Source: Nocardia sp. CY41 (GTDB taxonomy: Bacteria; Actinomycetota; Actinomycetes; Mycobacteriales; Mycobacteriaceae). From it: a stretch of DNA of 64,000 nucleotides. The first letter of the stretch is position 1, and every line of letters starts with the position of its first letter. The position numbers and the translations under genes are program-made. Below are positions 45,096 through 53,700 of this stretch, piece after piece. The notes beneath the pieces are model-generated. The model saw nothing but the letters and a program-made list of their open reading frames with translations, was not told the origin of the DNA and searched no databases. The DNA lies in the NCBI RefSeq assembly GCF_009829325.1, contig NZ_VUOS01000007.1:124001-188000 (forward strand), in the 5' to 3' direction.

Positions 45096-45638
45096 ATGAC
45101 GGCACCTGCTACCGGAGCGCCCGCGCCCGCGGAATCCGGCACGACAGAGCCCACCGCGCCGCAGGCGCCTACACCGGCAGCAGAGCCCGCGACGGGCCCG
45201 GCCGACGGTGAACTCGGCGACGCCGGAAAGGCCGCGCTCCAGCGAGAGCGCGACGCCCGCAAGGCCGCCGAGAAAGCACAGAAGGCCCTCGAAGCTCGCG
45301 TCAAAGAGTTCGAGGACGCGCAGAAGACCGAGGCGCAGAAGACCGCCGAGCGCATTCAGAAACTCGAGCAGGACGCCGCGAAGGCGCTCCGCTACGAGGC
45401 TGCCGAGAAGGCCGAGTTGCCGCTGTCTCTGGCTGCTCGCCTGAAGGGCGACACGCTCGACGATCTGATCGCCGACGCCGCAGAGCTGAAGCAACTTCTC
45501 GGCGCTACCGCGCCCGCTGCTCCGGCTGCGCCCACAACGCCCAAGCCGGATCCCCGGCAGGGCGGTGGCCAGGCGGATGTCGGCGGAACGATGGCCGCCG
45601 GTGCGGCGGCGTACGAGGCGCGCAAGAACCGCAAATGA
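45096..45638 (+). CDS. Capsid scaffolding protein
   Basis: A 180-residue protein. The N-terminal 45 residues are Pro/Ala-rich, residues 48-105 form a strong coiled coil (ALQRERDARKAAEKAQKALE...), and the C-terminus is Pro/Gly-rich with a basic end (AAYEARKNRK), as in phage scaffolds that are lost at maturation. I prefer ATG 45096, 8 bases after GGAGG, to the one at 45081. Confidence 0.85.
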   Translation: MTAPATGAPAPAESGTTEPTAPQAPTPAAEPATGPADGELGDAGKAALQRERDARKAAEKAQKALEARVKEFEDAQKTEAQKTAERIQKLEQDAAKALRYEAAEKAELPLSLAARLKGDTLDDLIADAAELKQLLGATAPAAPAAPTTPKPDPRQGGGQADVGGTMAAGAAAYEARKNRK

Positions 45639-45660
45639 CCCCCAGTAAAGGAGGGGAGTA

Positions 45661-46029
45661 ATGGACCTGAATCTCAAGACCGAAACGTTCGGCCAGGACG
45701 ATCAGTCGTGGCTGGCGTCGGCCGAGGGTACCGATCGTGCCCGCACGATCACCCTCGACCTGTCCACCTTCGTCGCCGGTGACTACTCCGACGGCTACCT
45801 GAAGTCCGGATGGACCCTGCGTCTGCTCGGCACCGGCAAGTACGGCAAGCGCAGCAACGGCGACACCGAAGGCATCGCCGGCCATCTGCTGACCGCGGTG
45901 CGTGTCCCTGCGGGCGCGACCAAGGTCGCCGGTGCCCTGTTGTGGCACGGCGCCGTCTACGCCGCGAAGGTTCCCAACCCGCCCAACGCTGCAGGCCAGG
46001 CAACGGCCGTGGCCGTCAGCTACTTCTGA
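45661..46029 (+). CDS. Head decoration protein
   Basis: A 122-residue, Gly/Ala-rich beta protein directly before the capsid gene, preceded by AAGGAGGGG. 'LDLSTFVAGDYSDGYLKSG' and 'ALLWHGAVYAAKVPNPPNAAG' fit small capsid-stabilising proteins. Assignment rests on size and position. Confidence 0.75.
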   Translation: MDLNLKTETFGQDDQSWLASAEGTDRARTITLDLSTFVAGDYSDGYLKSGWTLRLLGTGKYGKRSNGDTEGIAGHLLTAVRVPAGATKVAGALLWHGAVYAAKVPNPPNAAGQATAVAVSYF

Positions 46030-46044
46030 GAGGAGGCGTAACCA

Positions 46045-47070
46045 ATGGCACTCGTCATCAACTCTGATTACGTCACCCCCGCCGAGCTGACAGGCTACGT
46101 GCGTACGGCACTGGCGGATCAGCCGATCAACGACCTGTCGCTGATCGACAACTTGCTGCCGGACACGATGGTCGACGACGTCGAGTTCCGGGCGAACATC
46201 ACCCAGCAGGGCCTGCGGCGCGCCGGTCGGTTCCGCAGCTGGGACACTGAGGCCCCCATCACCGGCCGTAAGGGCGTGACCCGGATCTCCGGTGAGTTGC
46301 CCCCGCTGTCGGAGAAGCGGCGCCTCGGTGAATACGACCGGCTGCGGTTGCGCAAGGCCGACACCCAGATCCGCGACCTCATCTTCAACGATGGCGTGGA
46401 ACTGGCGCAGGCGCTGCGGACCCGCATTATCATGGCCAAGGCCGACGCCCTGGTGAACGGCAAGGTCACCCTCGCCGAGAACGGCCTGGACCTCGTCGCG
46501 GACTTCCAGCGGCTGGCCGGCCACACCGTGACCGCGTCGACCCTGTGGAACGTCACCGGCGCTGGCGCGGCGGACCCGATCTCCGACCAGGAGTCGTGGT
46601 TCTCCACCTTCCGGGTGACGAACTCCGGCAACCCGGTTCGGGCGATCACCTCCCAGCGGGTGATGTCGACGCTGATGCGTAACGACAAGATCCGCGCCTA
46701 CGCGCTGCCCCCGGGATCGACGCAGGGCATCGTCACCCGCGAGCAGGTCAACGCGCTGTTCACCAGCTTCGGTCACCCCGCGTTCGAGATCTTCGACGCG
46801 CAGGTGGAGGACGCCAACGGCAACGCCACACGCCTGATCCCGGACGACCGGATCCTGTACGTCGGTTCGTCGAAGATCGGTGAGACCCTGTGGGGCACCA
46901 CCGCGGAGGCGATCGAGCCGGAGTACGGTATCGACGCCAACCAGGCACCGGGCATCGTGGTCGGCTCCTACATCGACAACGACCCGGTGGCGCGCTGGAC
47001 CAAGGCGAGCGGTATCGGCCTGCCGATGTTGCTGAACGCCAACGCCACGTTCATCGCGAAGGTCCTGTGA
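46045..47070 (+). CDS. Major capsid protein
   Basis: A 341-residue protein of the HK97-fold type used by many actinophages (start ALVINSDYVTPAELTGYVR; middle 'RGVTRISGELPPLSEKRRLGE'-like region; 'VNALFTSFGHPAFEIFDAQVED' near 235). It is shorter than full HK97 and has no N-terminal delta domain, matching the presence of a separate scaffold. Good RBS GAGAGGAGG. Confidence 0.9.
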   Translation: MALVINSDYVTPAELTGYVRTALADQPINDLSLIDNLLPDTMVDDVEFRANITQQGLRRAGRFRSWDTEAPITGRKGVTRISGELPPLSEKRRLGEYDRLRLRKADTQIRDLIFNDGVELAQALRTRIIMAKADALVNGKVTLAENGLDLVADFQRLAGHTVTASTLWNVTGAGAADPISDQESWFSTFRVTNSGNPVRAITSQRVMSTLMRNDKIRAYALPPGSTQGIVTREQVNALFTSFGHPAFEIFDAQVEDANGNATRLIPDDRILYVGSSKIGETLWGTTAEAIEPEYGIDANQAPGIVVGSYIDNDPVARWTKASGIGLPMLLNANATFIAKVL

Positions 47071-47372
47071 TGAAGAAGCTCAACACGTTCGTGCACGTCC
47101 ACAACGACGACGGCACCTCGCACGTGTTCGGCCCGAACGACACGGTCCCGGGTTGGGCGGTCAAGAAGATCACCAACCCGGGCGTATGGGCCGACGAGCC
47201 CGACGCGGAGCCTGAGCTCGAGGGCGAACCGTCGGAGTCGTGGACGGTCGCGCAGCTGCAGGCGTTCGCGAAGTCCAACGACATCGACCTCGGCGACGCG
47301 ACGAAGAAGGCCGACATCCTCGCCGCGATCCAACTTGCCACCGAACAGGGCAATGGCGACACCCCTGCTTGA
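47070..47372 (+). CDS. Small protein with HeH/LEM-like domain, head module
   Basis: A 100-residue protein whose ATG shares a base with the capsid stop. Residues 1-45 look like a small beta domain (FVHVHNDDGTSHVFGPND). An acidic linker leads to residues 57-92, a HeH/LEM-type helix-extended loop-helix (WTVAQLQAFAKSNDIDLG ... KKADILAAIQ). Similar proteins occur between capsid and adaptor genes. Confidence 0.7.
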   Translation: MKKLNTFVHVHNDDGTSHVFGPNDTVPGWAVKKITNPGVWADEPDAEPELEGEPSESWTVAQLQAFAKSNDIDLGDATKKADILAAIQLATEQGNGDTPA

Positions 47373-47739
47373 GCCGGCCGACGTCCAGGCGATCTCCGGC
47401 GAGACGTACGAGGGAGCCGAAGTCACTCAGGTGAATCGGTTGATCACGCTCGTCTCAGCGAAGCTGCGCAACCGTGTCTCCGGGCTCGATGAGCGGATCG
47501 CCGCCGGCACCCTCGATCCTGATCTGGTCAAGGGTGTCGGTGCGGTGATCGTCATTCGCTCCTTGGACACGCTGCGCCGCGGGCTCGGCGTGAAACGCGT
47601 CGAATACCCGGAGTGGTCCACCGAATACGCGTCCGCGAGCGATTCCGGGCGCCTGGTGTACATCACCGACGAGGACATCGCGGACCTGATCGACACCGCT
47701 GACACCGGTGACGCGTTCACCATCCGGGTTGGGCCGTGA
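47353..47739 (+). CDS. Head-tail adaptor
   Basis: A 128-residue helical protein of the Gp6/Gp15-like connector type: 'LEPADVQAISGETYEGAEVTQVNRLITLVSAKLRNRV' then 'GVGAVIVIRSLDTLRRGLGV' and a C-terminal beta tail. It would bind below the portal. ATG at 47353 within the end of the previous gene. Confidence 0.75.
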   Translation: MATPLLEPADVQAISGETYEGAEVTQVNRLITLVSAKLRNRVSGLDERIAAGTLDPDLVKGVGAVIVIRSLDTLRRGLGVKRVEYPEWSTEYASASDSGRLVYITDEDIADLIDTADTGDAFTIRVGP

Positions 47740-48131
47740 GACTGCCCGAGCGTTGGACTCTGCTGCGTCCGGGGCCGGTCACCCAGGACCCGGTGACCGG
47801 TAACCGGATCCCCGGCACCCCAACCGAGATTCCGTGGTTCGGGCTGCTTCAGCAGCGGATCATCACCGACCCGACGGTGGACGAGTTCGAAGACGGGCAT
47901 GTGGGTCAGCGATTGACCCTACTGCTCGAGCCCGGCCTGCCGGGCGGGACTACGCGCCGGGACGTGTGGCGGTTCGACGGTCCCGCCTCGGTGTCGGATC
48001 TGGTGGCCGTCAACGACACCGTCACCGTGCAGGGCACACCGCGGACCCGCCGGCCCGCGATCGGGTCTCGCCGCCCTGCCTACATCGCCGCCATCGTGCG
48101 GCACTCCAGCGACATGAGGGAGCCATCATGA
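47736..48131 (+). CDS. Head-tail stopper
   Basis: A 131-residue beta-rich protein, GTGA-coupled. Start LPERWTLLRPGPVTQDPVTGN is typical of actinophage head-closure (gp16/stopper) proteins. C-terminal basic tail. Position two after the capsid supports the role. Confidence 0.72.
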   Translation: MRLPERWTLLRPGPVTQDPVTGNRIPGTPTEIPWFGLLQQRIITDPTVDEFEDGHVGQRLTLLLEPGLPGGTTRRDVWRFDGPASVSDLVAVNDTVTVQGTPRTRRPAIGSRRPAYIAAIVRHSSDMREPS

Positions 48132-48304
48132 TCAAGTCCTGGACCGACTCGCACGGCGTGAAGAACTACGCCGACGAGCACTCCAAGGCATACCGCGACC
48201 GCGACGAGGCGAAGCCCGCCGAGCGCAGCGAGCCCGAGGAGGCGAAGCCCGAAGAGGCCAAGCCGAAGGCCCGCACCGTCACGTTGAAGACGGATGCCCA
48301 GTAG
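48128..48304 (+). CDS. Small acidic/basic repeat protein (58 aa)
   Basis: ATGA start. N-terminal 'KSWTDSHGVKNYADEHSKAY', then EEAKPEEAKPKA repeats of alternating charge, probably unstructured. Conserved in position in some actinophages among connector genes; role unknown. Confidence 0.6.
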   Translation: MIKSWTDSHGVKNYADEHSKAYRDRDEAKPAERSEPEEAKPEEAKPKARTVTLKTDAQ

Positions 48305-48641
48305 CAACTTCGTCGGAGGCGGCCGGGCCCGGCTGGAGATCTTCGAGGCGCAGACCTACCGGGAAGCCCGACGCGGGTCGACACCGGACCGCATCACCAT
48401 GGCGCACCAGGCTGCCGCGAAGGCACGCCAGATCGCGCCGGTGGTGTCCGGCGCCTACCGCGACGGCGTGGATGTCGAGGTGGACGGCGACAAGGTGTTC
48501 CTCGTCGACAACGACCCGGACGCCTTCTACAAGGAGTTCGGCACCGTCGACACGCCCGCGCACGCCATCCTCACCGATGCCGCGCGGACGCTGGCCCGCT
48601 ACAACGACCGCGGCGCGTTCCGCCGCAACACCGGGCTATGA
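48294..48641 (+). CDS. HK97 gp10-like neck protein
   Basis: A 115-residue protein: helical N-terminus, then 'ARQIAPVVSGAYRDGVDVEVDGDKVFLVDNDPDAFYKEFGTVDTPAHAIL', the pattern of HK97 gp10-type neck/tail completion proteins. Starts 11 bases inside the preceding gene; coupled to the tail terminator. Confidence 0.78.
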   Translation: MPSSNFVGGGRARLEIFEAQTYREARRGSTPDRITMAHQAAAKARQIAPVVSGAYRDGVDVEVDGDKVFLVDNDPDAFYKEFGTVDTPAHAILTDAARTLARYNDRGAFRRNTGL

Positions 48642-49087
48642 CGACCGCCCCGCTGCCGTTCATGCCCGGCGCGATCCGCGTGTTCCTGATCGCGCAACCG
48701 TCGTTCACCGAACTTCTTCCCGCTGAATCGTTGACGACACGCGATGTGCCGGATTCGATTGGCGGGCCGTTCGCGACGATCCGGGCACCCGGGAATGTGG
48801 GCGTGGACCCGCTGCTGCGGTCGCCGATGATCCAACTCGACGCGTGGGTGCCGAAGATCGAGATCCTCGGCGGCCTCACCGACCCCGAAGAACTCGCCTG
48901 GGATATCGCCGCGATGGCGGGCCAGTTGCTCGGCAGAGCCAGAGCGCAGGAGTTCCGAGGATCCACCTGGAAAGCGCGCTGGACCGATGGCCCGATCACC
49001 AGCGTGGACAAGACCCGCGGCGCAGACCAACCGCTGTTCCGCGCAACGGTGCGCTTCGAGGTCCACGTGCGCGCCCCCCGTACCTGA
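48638..49087 (+). CDS. Tail terminator protein
   Basis: A 149-residue protein (start APLPFMPGAIRVFL; 'GPFATIRAPGNVGVDPLLRSPMIQLDAW' in the middle) of the size and position of siphovirus tail terminators that cap the tail tube. ATGA-coupled to the neck protein. 40 bases separate it from the tube gene. Confidence 0.75.
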   Translation: MTTAPLPFMPGAIRVFLIAQPSFTELLPAESLTTRDVPDSIGGPFATIRAPGNVGVDPLLRSPMIQLDAWVPKIEILGGLTDPEELAWDIAAMAGQLLGRARAQEFRGSTWKARWTDGPITSVDKTRGADQPLFRATVRFEVHVRAPRT

Positions 49088-49127
49088 ACTCTCGCTCTCT
49101 TGAGCACATCCCAGTAATGGAGGAAAC

Positions 49128-49943
49128 GTGAGCACTCACGCCGATCCTGACAAGGCCTACGTGTGGCTGGACGGTGACGCCTACCGCGCACCGGCCGGCA
49201 CCGGCATCCCCACCGACCCGTTCGCCACCGCCCCGGTCACCGGTTCGGTGAACTGGGATGCGTTCGGCGGTATCGAGGCCGGTTTCGAGCTGACCCCGAC
49301 TCGGGACGTCACCCCGAAGCGGGTGTGGAACCGGCGCCTCGCCCCGTACAAGGTGATCAAGTCGCCGTCGGAGGAGCGAGTCAAGCTGCGGGCGGTGGAC
49401 TTCTCGGTCGCGACCGCGCTGACCACCCTGCAGGGCGGCTCGATCTCCGAACTCTCCCCGGGGGTGTTCCGGTGGAACGCCGGCGACGATGAGGACTTCG
49501 CTGTTCTGCTGGCCTTGCGTGACGAGGCCGCGAACCAGGTGTTCTGGTCGCCGCGGGTCACCCTGACCACCCCGCCGCCGCGGACCTTCGGCCAGGAAGA
49601 GCTGGACGGGTTCGAGTTCGAGCTGCTCGCGTTGGAGCCGTTCGTTCCGCTGACCTCGTTCAACCCGCTGCAGGTCGCCTACACCGTGACCGTCCCGGCG
49701 GGCACCACGGCCGGTACGTTCCCGCTGACGTTCAACGGCCAGACCGCGAGCGGCATCGCCTACAACGCGGCCACCAGCGCCGTGCAGTCGGCACTGGCCG
49801 CGCTGTCCACCATCGGCAGCGGCAACGTCACCGTGACCGGCACGCCGGGCAACTACAACATCACCATCACGGTGCCCGGAACCCTGTCGTCCACGGGCGC
49901 GTCGCTCACCCCCGCCGGTGAAGTGACGGTGAGCGCCGCCTGA
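49128..49943 (+). CDS. Major tail tube protein with Ig-like C-terminal domain
   Basis: A 271-residue protein. Residues 1-180 form the tail-tube fold typical of actinophages (YVWLDGDAYRAPAGTGIPTD ... VNWDAFGGIEAGFELTP). Residues 183-270 form an Ig-like/BIg-type surface domain rich in Thr/Gly (TVPAGTTAGTFPLTFNGQTAS), which would decorate the tail. GTG start after AATGGAGG. Its last base starts the chaperone gene. Confidence 0.88.
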   Translation: MSTHADPDKAYVWLDGDAYRAPAGTGIPTDPFATAPVTGSVNWDAFGGIEAGFELTPTRDVTPKRVWNRRLAPYKVIKSPSEERVKLRAVDFSVATALTTLQGGSISELSPGVFRWNAGDDEDFAVLLALRDEAANQVFWSPRVTLTTPPPRTFGQEELDGFEFELLALEPFVPLTSFNPLQVAYTVTVPAGTTAGTFPLTFNGQTASGIAYNAATSAVQSALAALSTIGSGNVTVTGTPGNYNITITVPGTLSSTGASLTPAGEVTVSAA

Positions 49944-50389
49944 TGGCAGCTACCGCACCGAGGAAGGCAGCCGCGCGGCGTACCGCGCCCGCGGCTGCCC
50001 GCCGCCCGAAGCTGGCGGCCGTACCCGCACCAGAGCCGGTGGACATCCTCGCCGAGTTCGGCACCCAGGAGAAACCGCCGGTGCCGATCAAGGTCGGCAA
50101 GGTCGAATGCGATGTGCTGCGCGGGTTCTCCGGCGATCAGGCGGTGGAGTTCCACCGCCTGGTCGGGGAGACGAAGTTCGAGGACCTGCTGAACCTCATC
50201 ACCACCAACGGCTCGGCGCTGTGGCAGGTGATCGGTGAGATGACGCCGGACTTCGCGTCGCGGGTGCTCAACAAGCTCATCAACCTGAGCGAGCTGTACG
50301 AGGGAAACCTGCTCGCGCCCTCGCCGGGCTTCGGGATGAATCCCGCTGGGGCGCAACCTTCGCAAGAGTCCACCGCCACCACGGAGTAA
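49943..50389 (+). CDS. Tail assembly chaperone, short form (gpG-like)
   Basis: A 148-residue protein: basic Ala/Arg-rich N-terminus (residues 1-30), then 'VKVGKVECDVLRGF'-type beta region and helices to the end. It binds the tape measure during tail assembly. The in-frame stop at 50387-50389 is bypassed in a fraction of ribosomes by a -1 slip at 50302-50308. Confidence 0.85.
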   Translation: MAATAPRKAAARRTAPAAARRPKLAAVPAPEPVDILAEFGTQEKPPVPIKVGKVECDVLRGFSGDQAVEFHRLVGETKFEDLLNLITTNGSALWQVIGEMTPDFASRVLNKLINLSELYEGNLLAPSPGFGMNPAGAQPSQESTATTE

Positions 50390-50778
50390 ACCTCCGGGTT
50401 GCGCTCGCGACCATGCCATACACGGACGTCGCGGCTCTGATCGAGGACGCCGAAGCCCGCGACCAGCAAGCGGCGAGGGACTCCGAAAACCTCGCCATGC
50501 TGGTCGACCGCGTGGACTTCGAAGTCGGATTCGAGTACGTCTCCGGCGTCACCGACCCCGACGACCCCGAGATCGCGCGGGAGCGGGCGCTGCGCAAGAA
50601 GCACGGCATCAAACCGCCCTCGATGCCGATCTACGCGCCGGTGGCGCAACGCGCCCCGGAGATCACCGCGGAACTCGTCGAACGGTACCGGGCCGCGCAG
50701 AAGCCCTACCAGATCCCGGAACCCAAGCAATCGAAGCTCGACCTGCTGAACAGGTCACGCGCAGAAGCGGGGAGGTGA
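49943..50778 (+). CDS. Tail assembly chaperone, frameshifted long form (gpGT-like)
   Basis: Reading 49943-50308 then -1 to 50778 gives about 278 residues. The T part begins 'PARALAGLRDESRWGATFARVH' and continues through 'ALATMPYTDVAALIEDAEARD' to the end. The helical 'WGATFARVHRHHGVNL' link is characteristic of actinophage gpT segments. The T domain would recruit tail tube to the tape measure. The frame has no good independent start after the slip, which supports frameshifting. Confidence 0.85.
50302..50308 (+). promoter_or_regulatory. -1 ribosomal slippery heptamer GGGAAAC
   Basis: G-GGA-AAC is in the correct phase relative to the chaperone frame (codons GGA 50303-50305 and AAC 50306-50308). 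It closely matches the lambda G-T slippery site GGGAAAG. The -1 frame is open from here to 50778. This is the expected signal for the gpGT fusion. Confidence 0.85.
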
Positions 50779-50782
50779 GCCC

Positions 50783-53700
50783 ATGGCCGGTGGCCGCATC
50801 GACATCCTCGTAGCACCCGATCTGCGGCGTTTCGTCCCCGAGATGCGCGCAGGACTGCAACCCGCGGTCGGTGTGGCGGGGGCGATCGGCGCGAGCCTCG
50901 GGCTGGCCATCGGTGGGGCGGCTGCCGCGTTCGGCAAGGTGATCGAGGTCGGCAACGAGTTCACCACCTCGATGAACACCATGAAGGCGGTCGCGGGTGC
51001 GACTGCCGACGAGATGGCGAGGGTCTCCGAGCGCGCCAAGCAGCTCGGTAACGACGTCACCCTGCCCGGCACGTCCGCCAACGATGCCGCCGCGGCCATG
51101 GCAGAGCTTGCCAAGGGCGGGTTCAACGTCCAGCAGTCCATGGACGCCGCGAAGGGCTCGCTGCAGCTGGCGGCGGCCGCGCAGATCAAGGCCGCTGAGG
51201 CGGCGACGATCCAGAGCCAGGCGCTGCAGGCGTTCGGCCTCGGTGCGTCGGAGGCCACTCGTGTCGCCGACGTGCTCGCCAACACCGCCAACGCTTCCAG
51301 CGCGGAAATCAAGGACGTCGCCTACGGCCTGCAAGCCGGTGCCGCGGTCGCCCACCAATTCGGGCTCACGGTCGAGGACACCGCCACAGCGCTCGGCCTT
51401 TTCGCCAACAGCGGCATCCAAGGCTCCGACGCCGGTACCCTGCTCAAGTCCGCACTGTTGGCCCTCACCGACACCGGCAAGCCCGCCCAGGAATCGATCA
51501 AGCAACTCGGCCTGACGATCTACGACAACAAGGGCCAGTTCACCGGGCTGCGGAACCTGTTCGTGCAGCTGGACGCCGCCGCCGAGAAGATGACGCCCGA
51601 GATGTATCAGGCCGCGACAGCGACCCTGTTCGGCTCGGATGCGATGCGTCTGGCGGCCATCGCCGCGGAAAAGGGTGCCAGCGGCTTCGACCAGATGCAC
51701 AACGCCATGAGCAAGCAGGGCTCCGCCGCCGAAGTCGCCGCAGCGAAGATGCAGGGCCTGCCCGGCGCGATGCAGATGGCGCAGAACGCCGCCGAAAACC
51801 TGGCCCTCGAGGTGTACGACCTCGTCAAAGGCCCCATGGAGCAGTTCGCCAAGGGCGCGGCCGAAAACATCGCCGCGGCAACCCCGAAGGTTGTGGCCGG
51901 ACTGCACGGGGCCGCTGACGCTGCGGTCGACGCCGGGCGCGCTATCGCACCGGTCGTGAAGTGGTTCGCTGACCTCCCCGGCCCGGTGCAGGCGGCCACT
52001 GCGGCGGTGATCCTGTTCCGCACCACTGCTCTCGGCGCCGCCCTCACCACTGCCGCAACGACCACCACGGCAGCGCTTGGCAGCTTCGTCACCCAGGCCC
52101 GCGCGGTGGCGACCGCGACCGGCGGTGTCACGACCGTGGCCGGGATGGGTTCTGTGGCCATGGGCCGCTTCGGTTCCGCGGTGCAGCAGCTCGGCACGAC
52201 GGTGCCCGTGGTGACGCGGATGCAGGGTGCGTTCATGAACACCGCAGCCAGTGCTTCGGTGTTCGCGCGCACCCAGGGCACGATCGCCGCCGCGGCGACT
52301 GGTGTGCGCTCGGCCGCGGGCAGTGTGGTCAGCCTGCTCGGCGGCCCGTGGGTGGTCGCTGTCGTCGCCGCCGGCGCTGCGCTGTTCCAGCTGTGGAACG
52401 AGATGAAGAAGGGCGAGGACCACGCCAAGGCGATGCAGGCCGCCCTCCGTGAGATCGGGGCTACCCGTAGCGAACTCGCCGAACTGTTCGCCCTGAACGG
52501 GGGCGCGTTCGACGCCCAGGCTATCTCGAACGTGACCGCGCAGGTCGGGATCATGAAGAAGTCGCTGGACGACGCGGCGAACTTCAAGCCCGGATTCCTG
52601 GAGCGGAACTTCACCCCGCCGTGGATGGACTCCGCCCGCAACAAGCAGTGGTACGCCGAGCAGTGGGAGGGCGCGAAGAAGGTCATCGATGACCTGAAGC
52701 TGTCCGACCAGCAACTCGCCGAAACCCTCGCCGACACCAGCAAGTTCAACGATCTGGCGGCGAAGCTGCGGACGATGGGCACCCACGGCCGGTTCGCCCT
52801 CTCCGAGCTGCAGGCGATGCGCGACGAGATCGTCAAGACCCAGGAGGTCGCGCGCAACACCACGCCCGGGTTCGCGACCCTCACCCAGGCGGTGAAGGTC
52901 CTGTCGGATGCGTCGTCCTCGGCGGCCGACCGGATCGACGCGATGAAGACCGCGCTGGACGTACTGTCGGGCAAGCCGATCGCCGCACAGGAGGCGCTGA
53001 GCAAGTACAACCAGGCTGTCCGCGACACCGCGCAAGCCACCTCCGAGGCGTGGGACGCCTCTCAGGGCTTCGGCGCCGCGCTGATCGGGCAGAACGGGCA
53101 GGTCAACACCGCCACCTCCAACGGTCAACGGCTCATGGACGCCCTGATGCGGATCCGGGATGTCACGATCACCGCCGCGGAAGCTGGCGTCGACATGGGC
53201 CCGATCCTGGCGAAGAACGACCAGCAGTTCGCCGACCTCGCCCGCTCCGCCGGGTTGACCGCCGACCAGGTGCAGCAGATGGCCGCCCAGCTCGGCTACC
53301 TGCCCAAGGACATCACGATCCTGGCGAACTTGAAGAACGCCGACTCGGTGGAGCAGAAGCTCATCGTCATCCAGGGTCTGCTGCGCACCAACGCACAAGG
53401 CGCTGACATCCCGGTCGAACTGCTGGGCGAGGAGGCCAAAGCAAGGCTGATCGAGATCGGCGCAAAGGTCGAGCAGGTCAACGGCAAACCGGGTGTCGTG
53501 CACATCTCCGCCCCGGACGCGCCCGCGGTGATCGCCGAGCTGGACAAGCTGATCGCGAAGAACCTTCCGCCGAAGACGCAGAAGGTGAAGCTGGAGTACG
53601 ACACCTCTGGCTATTCCCTGCCACAGAATGTGCGCGAGCGGCTGCACGAGAACATCGACGACATCCCCATCGCGCCTCGCGCTGAAGGTGGGCTCTCTGG

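Noticed and set aside
50663..53647. A 994-codon open frame on the minus strand opposite the tape measure
   Set aside because: Long antisense frames are common in high-GC genes. Composition is that of a shadow, and there is no start signal or neighbouring minus-strand gene.
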